From Cephalotrichum gorgonifer (lineage: Eukaryota; Ascomycota; Sordariomycetes; Microascales; Microascaceae), in contig ONZQ02000003.1 in assembly GCA_900312665.1 (NCBI GenBank), forward strand, positions 1,764,498 to 1,828,497: a DNA stretch of 64,000 bases. Direction: 5' to 3'. The notes beneath the pieces were generated by a model that worked only from the letters and a program-made list of their open reading frames with translations, did no database searches and had not been told where the DNA came from. Shown here one piece after another: positions 46,648 through 56,989 of this stretch. Position numbers and translations under genes: made by a program. Within the stretch, counting starts at the first letter, position 1. Each line of letters opens with the position of its first letter.

Positions 46648-47389
46648 CTACTCCAGAGCTTCAGCATTAACCCTCTCCGCCCTCCTTACAGCCCTCTCAA
46701 CCACCGACGCCCGGCTCTCCACATCCGCGATGAACTCAGACGCCCCCAGCGCATTCCCTTCGTACCACCGGCGGATCACCCTCTCGCTCTGGGTCCGCAG
46801 CTCTGCCATCTCCGCGGCCTGCGCTATTTGCGTCGCCTCGATGGCCTTCATCCTCTCCATCTGGGAGATGAGCGCCGCACTCTGGGCGACGTCCGGCACG
46901 GGGCAGTCGTTCACGGCACGGAGGCCAGCCTCCGCTGCTGGGAAGGCGGGCGCGGAGGCCATCACGATGGCTCGGATGGCGTCATCAGGTAGGTGTGAAG
47001 GGGGTTCTGATGGTTTGGGCTGGTCGAACAGACTGGGCTGCGTTTTGTCTGAGAGGGATGTCAGTCGCCAGGCAGTAGCTCGGGAAGAGGGAGGGAATCG
47101 TGTCGTGGAGGCAAGCGGGTCCGAGGGTCCAGTTTGGCGAAGCGATGATCAAGGCCATGTATTCCATGGGAAGCTTACATATTTTATACAGGTCATTGTA
47201 AACCCGCACGCGCGATAGAAGGGCCTGAAACCTCCGGTCCAAGCTCTCGAGCTGCCATGCGACTGAGGCCTCTTCCGCGGGTGATGGATTGGGCGGAGAC
47301 TCTCCATATACCATTAGCTCCAACTGCGAGAGCCGCGACTCGAGCAGCTGGAGGGTGGCGATTGTCGTTACATCGAGAGAGCTGTCCAT
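46648..47389 (-). CDS. ro-10: Dynactin-type nuclear distribution protein RO10 (2 exons)
   Basis: Homologue of Neurospora RO10 (ropy-10), the p24-type dynactin subunit needed for dynein-driven nuclear movement in hyphae. Exons on the minus strand are 47389-47179 and 47048-46648, giving 203 residues. Exon 1 reads MDSSLDVTTIATLQLLESRL then SQLELMVYG and SLDRRFQALLSRVRVYNDLY, the conserved N-terminal coiled coil. The 130-bp intron (gtaagc..ctcag) joins in phase 1 to YKIYKTQPSLFDQPKPSEPP and DDAIRAIVMASAPAFPAAEA. The rest is predicted coiled coil (ISQMERMKAIEATQIAQAAE, ESRASVVERAVRRAERVN). Assignment rests on remembered similarity of these blocks to RO10; no enzymatic motif is expected. It is divergent from the amino-acid transporter gene. 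Confidence 0.85.
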
Positions 47390-48419
47390 TGCTGCGCTGA
47401 GGGAGACGCGTGTTGTGCGAGCAGTTGGTGAGAAATGATGTCTTGAACCAGAGCTTGGCGGGGCGCTTGATGACGATCGACACGTTTCGTGAAGGTCGCA
47501 GCTTGGGTATTTTGATTTGCTTCACAGAATAGGAGAGTTAAATAGATTTTTGATGAGAAAAGGTTGGTTCACCCTTGTGCGTACGGCGGGCCTTGAGAGT
47601 TGACATGCAAGCCCAGCTCTTCCTAACCCAGAGCTATGAGTTCGAGATAGCTTTGGTGCTGTTCCCGGTTATTACTAGAACGAGCAGTAATACTCCCAGT
47701 ACCACTTTGGAATGAGAGGAGTTTCGAAACGGACGAGCGACATGACATAATCTTATCTTGGTCCAGTCCCCTTTATCGCTTTGCGCTAGTGACTAAAAAA
47801 CCCCCGCTGCGCCACTAGCGAACGGCTTGGCGGCTGAGGCCAGATGGGAGACGGGCTCCTTTTGGTGAATGGACACGAGGTAAGGTCATAATGGCTTGAC
47901 TCAGGGTGGGGCACGGGGGCAAACCTGGTACCTACAGTAAAGTAGTCCCATCTAATCCTACTACGTATTCCAGTCCACAACGTCGCCCTTAACCCTCCTA
48001 CCTACCTTTGCGCTCCCCCCCCCAACCTTCGACATAGCTTCGCCCAAGCAGCAATATTTCTCGACACCCGTCCGCAACGACCGAACGTAGCCTACCACGG
48101 CCCTTATTCACCTATTCGCATACGACAACGCCCGCTCCTGTAATTGCGTGCCCGCCTCGGTCGTACTACCGGCCGTAATGGATCGTGGGAAGCTGACACC
48201 CGCCATCCCCATCTGACACTTCAAAGCGACGGACGACTCGGCCATCTGAGCTACCCGTCCTCGACTCTCGTCGTGCTCCTTCTTCTCTCTTCCAGTCTTG
48301 AGCCGCTGGAACCGCTCTTCCATTTAATACTTCTTAGCAACGCTATCTCTTTATCGCTACATTACTTATCCTTCTTCACGCTCACACACACTCGTTAAAC
48401 CTAGCTACGGAGAGCTTTT
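47390..48419. promoter_or_regulatory. Divergent promoter region (RO10 / AVT transporter)
   Basis: About 1 kb between two divergent start codons. The right 400 bp is C/T-rich, as in leaders. No gene or specific site was recognised. An A-box-like string on the minus strand near 48225-48260 has no matching B-box or fold, so it is not called a tRNA. Confidence 0.45.
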
Positions 48420-50246
48420 ATGACTGCCTACTCGGTCCTTTCGCAGAGCAATTTGTCCTCTGCTAACGGCGGCGAAGAAACCATGGCACGGTACGGAAAC
48501 CGGCCCACACAATTTAATCGCACCTGGCCTGGCGCGCAAGGGGCATTGAAGCAGTATGCTAACGGCATATATAGGCCACGAAGAAAGGAAGGAGGGGGCG
48601 AGGCTAGCCGAATCAGCAGCGTTGTCAACCTGCTTAATACCAGTATGTTATTGCGCCGCCGTTCCCTGCCGCGCTACTCTTGTCTAATCGCTCGGAAACA
48701 GTTGTCGGCGCCGGCACCCTCGCCATGCCTGCCGTCATGTCAAAAATGGGTGTTACCCTGGGGATATTCCTCATGATATGGTCCGGCATTACCGCCGCCT
48801 TCGGCCTCTACCTCCAGGGCCGATGCGCTCGATATCTCGACCGCGGGAAGTCGTCCTTCTTTGCCCTATCGCAGATTACGTACCCGAACCTGGCCATTAT
48901 CTTCGACGGTGCCATCGCCATCAAGTGCTTCGGTGTCGGTGTCTCCTATATGATTATCATTGGGGACCTGATGCCCGGAGTGATGCTCGGCTTCGACAGC
49001 CGTGCCGGGGAGGTCCCGTTCCTGGTGGATCGCAAGTTCTGGATCACCGCCTTCATGCTGCCGGTGATACTCTTGGCCTTCCTGAAGCGACTGGATTCGC
49101 TCAAATACACCAGTTTGGTAGCCCTGGTCTCGATTGGCTATCTGGTCATCTTGGTCGTGTACCACTTCTTCGCCGATGACCTTAGTGGCAGGGGACCGAT
49201 CCGCGTGATTGAATGGGCTGGGCCCGTTGCCACGCTTAGTAGCCTCCCGGTGGTGGTTTTCGCCTACACATGCCATCAAAATGTAAGAGCATCCCTACTA
49301 TTCTCGCTGGTCATTGGGCACTATCGACTAACACCGCGAAGATGTTCTCGATCTTGAACGAGATCAGCGATGATAGCCCTAAGAACGTTGTCACCGTTGT
49401 GGGTAGCAGCATTGGGTCGGCTGCCTCTATCTACATTCTTGTAGCCATTACCGGTTACCTCACCTTCGGCAATGAAGTAACGGGCAACATTGTGTCAATG
49501 TGTAAGTGTCATGTCCCCTTCGCCCCTCAATCGTAGCTTTGTTTAACCCCCTCAAAGATGTGCCGTCCGTGGCGTCGACCATCGCTAAGGCGGCCATTGT
49601 CGTCCTCGTCACCTTCTCCGTTCCCCTTCAGATCCACCCTTGCCGCGCCTCCATCGACGCTGTCATGAAATGGCGGCCGAACAAGGCGCAGAACAACAAC
49701 AACCCCGCCGCCCCCCATAATAGCCGAACGATTCTCCCCTCTTCTTCGTCCGACGCCCCTAGGTCCGACCACTCTTCGGGCTCCATGTCCGAGATGCGAT
49801 TCGCCGCGATCACGACGGCCATCCTCGTCATGAGCTACATCACCGCCCTATCCGTCACTAGCCTTGACCGCATGCTCTCATACGTGGGCAGCACAGGCTC
49901 CACCAGCATCAGCTTTATCCTCCCCGGCCTCTTCTACTACAAGATCAGCGATCCGGAGGGCATCCACTACCAGCGCCTCTCCAAGGAGAGTGACGACTTG
50001 GACTCTGTCGGCTCCGACGACGCCGACGACCACGCCCTCAGTGGGAGCACGAGCAGCCTTAGAAGCTTTGTGGGCTCGGCGGCTAGTGCCACCCTGCCTG
50101 CTAAACTACGCAAGGCATGGAGATGGGACCTGGAGCACATAGACCACGGCCTCCTGCGCAAACTGGCCCTTGCGCTGTCGTACTACGGTGTTGCCGTCAT
50201 GGTAATCTGCCTCGTCATGAACACTTGGTTCAGCGTCACTCATTAA
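48420..50246 (+). CDS. Vacuolar-type amino-acid transporter (AVT/SLC38 family, 5 exons)
   Basis: Amino acid/auxin permease family member, most like yeast Avt5/6/7, which move amino acids across the vacuolar membrane. Exons 48420-48490, 48575-48642, 48702-49282, 49342-49501 and 49558-50246 give 522 residues. The joins restore EASRISSVVNLLNTIVGAGT and LAMPAVMSKMGV, the family's first helix, then FAYTCHQNMFSILNEI and NIVSMYVPSVASTIAKAA. About ten or eleven membrane helices are visible (GIFLMIWSGITAAFGLYL, FWITAFMLPVILLAF, YTSLVALVSIGYLVILVVYH, AAITTAILVMSYITALSVTS). A hydrophilic loop with NNNNPAAP and Ser runs lies between helices 8 and 9. A second Asp/Ser-rich loop precedes the final helix. 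The first intron (84 bp, branch GCTAAC) is a multiple of three with no stop and could also be retained. Confidence 0.9.
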
Positions 50247-51090
50247 GACGCGGGAGCAGAACGCTTGCTTCCCTCCACGGCAGACATTTTGCCGGATTAG
50301 GGGTTCCAACGATGGGACTCCGCCCCCTCTTGACATCCATATTCCTGTACCATTTCTACTCACCTCTTCTTTTCTCCTTTTCTTCACTGATTTATTTAGT
50401 CCTTTGATACAGAGGGCGCGGGCAGTCTTTTTTTGGGTATGGGGATTTTATGACAGACCAAGGGAGGCATCACGCTAACGGAGTTGGAGATCTTTTACTT
50501 TACTTACCTTTTCTCCCCTTGCCTTTCCGGTCGTCTAAAGAGACAATGGCGGGCCTACATTCCGTTCTATGGTACCGAGAGCGTTGTTTCTTTCTCTCTA
50601 CCTCTTGGCCGTGGGCTAGTTTCCTTAAAATATATGGGCCCACTTATATATAGAGAACATAGCGAATTGATGAGCATGAGCCATGATCTGGTTTCGAGCC
50701 CTGGCGGCTTTGGTCTTTATTGGCATACTAGCAACCTTTCCACCTATGGATTCTGGACGGAGGAGATCCTCCTGTGAAGCTGGCGAGTCCAATGCCCATA
50801 CCCTGAAGGGTCGCCTAAGAGCTAGGCCGCGCCAGCTAAGTCCAATCCAGTAATGGCCATCATATCTCCCGTATCATGGTTCCCCCTTGAGCCCTGCATG
50901 ACACTCTCCCTTTTGTTTGGTGACTCCCTCTTGATCTTTACATGCACTGGCCCTTCCACTTCTAGCCCCAAGGCCGTGACAGGTTTCTCTAGCCGACAAG
51001 ATCTCCGCAGTAATACGCTCGAATGTGTATTTATACAATGTTTTGAATACCGTAGTGTTACATAAAGTTAAGGACGTTTGAGCTCGAAGC
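50247..51090. other. Convergent spacer
   Basis: 3' flanks of the transporter and bS16m genes, T-rich near 50340-50400. No gene was seen. Confidence 0.5.
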
Positions 51091-51686
51091 CTACGCCGAG
51101 GCCTCGGGTGCTTGTGTCTCCTTTGGGGTCGTTTCGGTCGGAGGGATCGTGTTTGTCGGTGTCGCCTTTGCAAACTGTCGTTTAGGCAGCACGCCGGCCT
51201 AGATTTGAGTTAGTATCGCTGGTCATTCGGTTGAGAGCTCAACTACTGTCCTCCACACCAAAGCCGGCCCCAACGGGACCGGGTCTTGGGTCCTGCCGTC
51301 AACGCCGAAAAAAAATCTTGTCTACTCACCATTGCTAATATCCTCCACGCCGTATCACTCGGTTGTGCCCCGACACCGATCCAGTACTTTGCCCTCACAA
51401 CGTCGAGCTTGATATCCTTGTGCATTTGTCCCGTCCCCTCGTACGGGTCGACCTTCGGTATGGGATCGTAGGTGCCGATGACCTCCATTGGCTTTCCATT
51501 CCTCGCCGACCTAAGCCCCAAAATCGTCAGTCTTGAGTTCCACGGAGTCTTACGCGATTGGAGAGAAGGGAGTCGTCGTCGACGAGAGGGTGATGGGGGA
51601 GATACGTACCGTGCCTGCGCGACGACGATGTTGTAGAACGGCTGGTTCCTGCGCCCGAAGCGCGCGAGCCTAATTCTAACTACCAT
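51091..51686 (-). CDS. MRPS16: Mitochondrial small-subunit ribosomal protein bS16m (3 exons)
   Basis: Mitoribosomal homologue of bacterial S16, which binds 16S-type rRNA in the body of the small subunit. Exons on the minus strand are 51686-51610, 51510-51330 and 51198-51091, giving 121 residues. Exon 1 is MVVRIRLARFGRRNQPFYNI VVAQAR, the S16 signature. The first join gives SARNGKPMEVIGTYDPIPK. The core continues DVVRAKYWIGVGAQPSDTAW RILAM. A 131-bp intron (gtgagt..tctag, branch TACTAAC) leads to AGVLPKRQFAKATPTNT and a Thr/Pro/Glu-rich tail. The N-terminus begins directly with the S16 core, as is common for mitochondrial S16 with uncleaved targeting. The gene shares a 382-bp divergent promoter with SMC5. 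Confidence 0.95.
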
Positions 51687-52068
51687 TTTGGATGTTTGCG
51701 CGCCCGCTCGTAGGCTCTCGTTCGGTTACGTGTCGTGAGGTTTGGCGGCCGTCAGAAGCAAAGTCTCGAGGTGTCACAGCTCGAGTCTTGTTGCTGGCGC
51801 AGTGGAGGAAAATTAGACAGTTGGCCGATATTTACCCGAGAGGCGATTGACAGGCCTTCCCAGTTGGTCACACCCGTTCTAAGTTCAGGTACGACCCCAC
51901 CACCAACTAAATACCTTCCCCCACAGGCGCGTCAAGAACCGCGTCTGCGTGCATTTGCATTCCAGCCGCACGGAAACAGAGACGAACCACCTCCCTTCGA
52001 ACGGTGCGCTCGACATCGTCCGCACTCCCACTCCCAGCCATATCAACGCATATTTAAGCACCAGTAGT
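51687..52068. promoter_or_regulatory. Bidirectional promoter (bS16m / SMC5)
   Basis: The two divergent start codons lie 382 bp apart. The open frame upstream of the SMC5 ATG has only a GTG (51949) and no conserved residues, so it is treated as leader. Confidence 0.5.
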
Positions 52069-55000
52069 ATGGCGCCGGGAGCATCACGCCGCGGCAAGCG
52101 TCGCGCAGCCGACGACTCCGAGGAATCTGACCAAGGCACGCAGCCGACGCCCGGCGACTACGATTCCGAGTCCTCACGCCGCTCACAGCCACGGCGCAGA
52201 GTAGATGCCACCGATTCCGAAACCGCCAGCGATGAGGAAGCCGTTCCTGCTCCGCGGCCTAGCCAGCCAAATGGGACCCAGCGCCGCCCGGCAAAACAAA
52301 AGGACGGCGAGTTCAAGCCAGGGTCTGTGGTCAGGGTTACGGTCCAGGACTTCTGCGCCTACACACGCGCCGAGTTCCGCCCCGGGCCGTATTTGAACAT
52401 GGTGATCGGGCCCAACGGTACCGGGAAGAGCACCCTAGTGAATGCCATCTGCCTTGGCCTCGGATTCCCACCAAAGCTGCTAAACCGTGCGGACGCCGTC
52501 AGCGAGTTCATAAAGCACGGTAAACCCTCCGCATTCGTCGAGATCGAACTGAAGTGTCAGCCGCACGATACGTCGAATTACATTATTCGCCTCAAAATCC
52601 GCCGCGAGAACAACTCGTCCAAGTTCTGGCTCGACAGCAAAGAGGTTTCCCAGAAGACGATACAGGCCTTGGTTACCAAGGAGCTCAACATCCAAGTCGA
52701 TAACCTATGCCAGTTCCTCCCGCAGGACCGGGTCGCCGCCTTCGCGGGGCTGGGCGAGATTGAACTCCTGGATGAGATGCTCCGGGCCGCCGCCCCCGTG
52801 GACGTTATTATGGGGCACGCGCGCTTAAAGGAGCTCTATAAGGACCTAGCAGGCGTGCAGAAGCAGGTCCGCGAGAATGCTGAGAGGCTGGAGGCCCACC
52901 AGAATACCAAGCGGAACATGCAGGCGGACGTTGATAGGGTCAAGGATCGTGAGGCTGCACAACACAGAGTCGAGCTGCTCCGAGCTGCGCTTACCGCGAC
53001 TAAGTATACGGAAGCCACAACTCGGTATAAAGCAGCCAAGGAGGAGAGAATACGGGCGGCGGCGCGGGTGAAGCGTTTGGAAGAGGCGAATGAGCCTTCC
53101 TTGCGGGAGGTCAAGAAGAGGAAGGCCTACCGCGACAAGGTCGCCGCTGCTGTCCAATACCGTAAGCAGTTGGTCGGTGATGCTGAGAGGGCGGCAGATC
53201 GCCTGCGGGCTGCCGCTCGCGATGCCGATGATGAGGTTCAAAGACGCGATACGGCCATATCCGCGCAGCTGGAGAGCTACAAGACGAAAAAGAGTGCCGT
53301 TGCGGAGATACGTAGAAAAATTACCGGACTGGAGACCTTGCAGAAGAACGAACCGCCGTCCTTTGACTCGGCCGAATGGAACATGAAGATTGTAAGTACC
53401 AGGCACGCCGTTCCCCGCTGACCCTTCCTGCCGAGCACCCTGATTTGCAGAAGCTTACATCCTTTCGCAGCGGTCTCAACAACACGTCGAGAGAGACCTC
53501 CAAGACCAGATAGACGATCTCAAGCTGAAAGATAAAGCCATAGACCAGAGCTTGCGGCAGAAGGAAGCCGAGGGTCGTAGGCTCAAGGAGCAGGCCGAAG
53601 AGCTGAAGACACGGGAGGGGCAGCAGGTCGTGCTTCTGAGGAAGATAGATCCTGACGCAGCGAAGGCCTGGGAATGGCTCCAAAACCACAAGGACGAATT
53701 TGAGAAGGAGGTGTTTGGGCCCCCGCTCCTGACCTGCTCCGTCAAAGATGCCCGATTTGCCGATCATGTTCAAGTCATGTTGCAGAGGAAAGACGTGGTC
53801 TGCTTCACCGCCCAAACGAAGGCCGACCAGGCGAAGCTCAGCCAGCAGTTTATCCGCGAGATGGGTCTCTCGGTATCTCTCCGCACGTTTAACGGCTCGC
53901 TGGACGAGTTCCGACCCCCTGTTCGACCCCAGGACTTTGGTTTCGACGGATTCGCCATCGACTTCCTCGAAGGGCCGCCCCTGCTGCTAGCACAGTTCTG
54001 CTCAGTCGCCATGCTGCACAAGTCGGGCGTGTCTCTCAATGAGCTCAGCGACAGCGAGTACCAGAAACTGGACGCCCAGGAGTACATCAATTCTTGGGCG
54101 TCGGGCAGGACGTTCTATAAGCGGATCCACCGCAGGGAGTACGGCGATGCCGGCAAGTCTACTAATTCTAGGGACATTCCGGCGGGGAACTTCTGGAAGG
54201 ACCAGCCGGTCGACTCCGCGGAGACACTCGAAATCCACGACCGTCGTGTTCGTGCTAAGACGGAGCATTCGGAGCTCATGGACCAGCAGAAAATGCTGAG
54301 GGCTGAGATCAAGGGCATAGTGCAGCAGCAGGAAGAGGCCAGGGCTCAGCTCGTACGGAACCCCCATTCGCACGCAGCTTAGGTGACACAGGGCTAACCG
54401 ATTACCTTGCAGGATGAGCTAAAACAACAGAAGAATGTCCTCCAGGCCCAATACACGCGCTGGAGGGGCCTGCCGATAAAGATCGGTACGAACTGACCCC
54501 AATCACCCTCTACAACCGGCAACTAGGAGTGACTAATAAATGTGGCAGAAACGGCGACCAGGGACCTCGAAAGGGCTCTAGGGGAGATGCGGGAAGCACG
54601 AAGGGTGTCGAACCGGCTCGTCGAGTCGCGAAACGAAGCGAACGCACAATACCTACGGGCGGCCCTAAAACACAGCAAGCACCTCACGACTATCCGGGAG
54701 GCGCAGGGTGCCTGGCTCGAGGCGGCGGTCCGGCTAGTAGAGGCGAACTCCGACGTGCATGGGCTGGAGCAGAGGGCTAGTACCATCATCAAGCAGTGCG
54801 AGCTGGAGCGGGTGAAGGCGCAGGCGGCCATGGCGGCGTCGCAGGAGTACCACGCGGAGGCGACGCGGCTGCGGACGGAGATCGCGGCGCTGCGGGCGGA
54901 GCACGGCGACGAGTTCACGGAGCTGGCGCGGGAGCGGACACCAGTGGACGTGCAGAACGAGATCGCGGCGGAGGAGGAGAGGCTGGGGATGATCTCCGCG

Positions 55001-55796
55001 GTGCCGCAGAACACGCTGGCGAAGTACGACCAGACGGTGGCGGCGATCGCGAAGCTGGAAAAGCAGGTGGAGAAGACGCGGGGGAAGATCGAGGCGGTGA
55101 CGAGCGAGATCGAGGAGCTGCGGCGGAAGTGGGAGCCCAAGGTGGACGGGTTGGTAGCGAAGGTGACGGAGGCGTTCTCGTACAACTTTGAGCAGATTGG
55201 GTGTGCGGGCGAGGTGAGGCTTCACAAGGACGAGGACTTTGATAAGTGGGCACTTCACGTCATGGTCAGCTACAGGTATGTTGGTTCCCGGAGCACGTGG
55301 GCGTTCCTCTCTGCCCTCCCCTTCCTTTACCACACATAGTCGCACACGCACATACACGTCTACACACCGACGGACAAGCGACCCTTTGGTAGGTACCAGT
55401 TCTAACTCGGTTACCTCTAGACCACATGAAGGCCTCATCCGCCTAACGGCGACGCGGCAGTCGGGCGGCGAGCGCACGGTGGCGACGGCGTTCTTCCTCC
55501 TGGCGCTCCAGGGCAGCGCGCAGGCGCCGTTCCGCGTTGTGGATGAGATCAACCAGGGGATGGACCCGCGCAACGAGCGGATGGTGCACAACCGGATGGT
55601 AGAGATCGCGTGCAAGGAGCACGGGAGCCAGTACTTCCTTGTCACGCCGAAGCTGCTGACGGGGCTGAGGTACGATGAGGGGATGACGGTGCTGTGCGTG
55701 GCGAGCGGGACGCACATGCCGGAGGATACGCAGAAGCTGAACTTTAAGAGATGCCTGGAGGTGCAGAAGGGTGTTATGGCGGGGGTTAGGGCTTAA
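52069..55796 (+). CDS. SMC5: Structural maintenance of chromosomes protein 5 (5 exons)
   Basis: ATPase arm of the SMC5/6 complex in DNA repair and replication-fork stability. Exons 52069-53391, 53471-54352, 54413-54485, 54549-55275 and 55421-55796 give 1126 residues, the usual family size. A basic, Ser/Asp-rich N-terminus precedes the head: VRVTVQDFCAYTRAEFRPGP and Walker A GPNGTGKST (114-122), then FLPQDRVAAFAGL, which is typical of SMC5. Long coiled coil flanks a hinge that includes VFGPPLLTCSVKDARFADHV and VCFTAQTKADQAKL. The C-terminal head has the signature RQSGGERTVATAFFLLALQ (about 1014-1032) and Walker B PFRVVDEINQGMD (about 1038-1050). All four introns keep frame (phases 0, 0, 1, 2). 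For intron 1 the nearer acceptor at TTTGCAG leads to a stop, so the one at TTTCGCAG is used. Confidence 0.95.
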
Positions 55797-56974
55797 GGGG
55801 AGGAGCAGCAGTTGCTGTTGGGGTAGGGAGAGGTGGTGTGAGGAGAAGTGCGTTATCCGGCCCGATCCCCCGCACCGAGGATATTGAAAGGGGGGTGTTC
55901 TACGGACTGGTTAGAGCGGGGAGATCGTTTCTACGCGTCTTCGATGTTGATTGTGTTGGTATGAGTACAACTAATGAGGTACGGACGACGGCTAAGCGTT
56001 ATGGGGGGCGTTCCAGGAAGCTTTACGGGAGTGGCTCTGGCATTATCTTGTCTTTTTTCTCCTCCCCGCCCCAGGTAGTGCGATACATTTCCAACATTTA
56101 ATCGGAATGAAATCAAGCAAGACCAGCTTCTTTGTGAAGCTATGTTTATGAACATCTAGGTTGGTTGTAAGGTTTCCTGGCGCAGGTCCAATCTGAGGTC
56201 TCTTTTTTTCATCGCCGTAAGGAACTTGAAAGATACATATCGCCCCCACGCTCTAGCTACTAGCTATCGAACCTCGCCGCTCTTTTGCCAGCCGAGAGGC
56301 AGTCCCCACCGCCCCTCCCGTCCTTTGCTTCTTAATATGCGTGTAAAAAAAATCTCCCAGAAGCAACATGATTTCACGATGACGTCGACCAGGAGTGAGT
56401 TGTACGGACAGGGGTATGATTGGACGAGTCCGTGGACCACAAGCGAGGAGACATGACAGGGGAAGGGGAGGCAGGACAGGGGTGGTCCCCCTGTAGTATG
56501 TAGTACTATCTTGTGTGCCCTGCTTGAATTAAACGCCAAGGTTGTATTTCCGGTAAGTGACGGGCTGGCTACTCGTAAATTGTTCGCAATACTTGTGTGC
56601 TCGCACGGGACGGGACGGGAGAGAGAATCTTGTTATATGCACCTTATTACCAGGACGAGTACTCCGTATAAAGCATGGCAAAGGCTACATGTATTTGTTA
56701 ACTACGGGCGGTAAGTGGCGGGTTGGTGATAGAGCGTAATATAGGCAGGGGGGGATAAGCACCTCGCTCAGGGTGATGGTTCGTCGGGAAAGCAGGCGAG
56801 GTGCTCAGTATAAAGACCCGTACTATTACCATATACTGCTGGTATAGATAAGTATAGGCGTCATAACTTCCCCAGTTCCGGCCGGAAGGCATTAATAGGT
56901 CCCGTCTCTGGCCTGATGCGATGGGAGGAAGCGGGAGATTGACGGCCCGGCATATAATCCGCGAAAAGGCAAAA

Positions 56975-56989
56975 GGGGGGGGGGGGGGG
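56975..56989 (+). repeat. G15 homopolymer tract
   Basis: Fifteen consecutive G downstream of SMC5, next to an A4 run. Confidence 0.9.

Noticed and set aside
48222..48262. tRNA-like A-box (TAGCTCAGATGG) on the minus strand
   Set aside because: No B-box (GGTTCGA-type) follows at the right distance, and the anticodon and acceptor stems do not pair.
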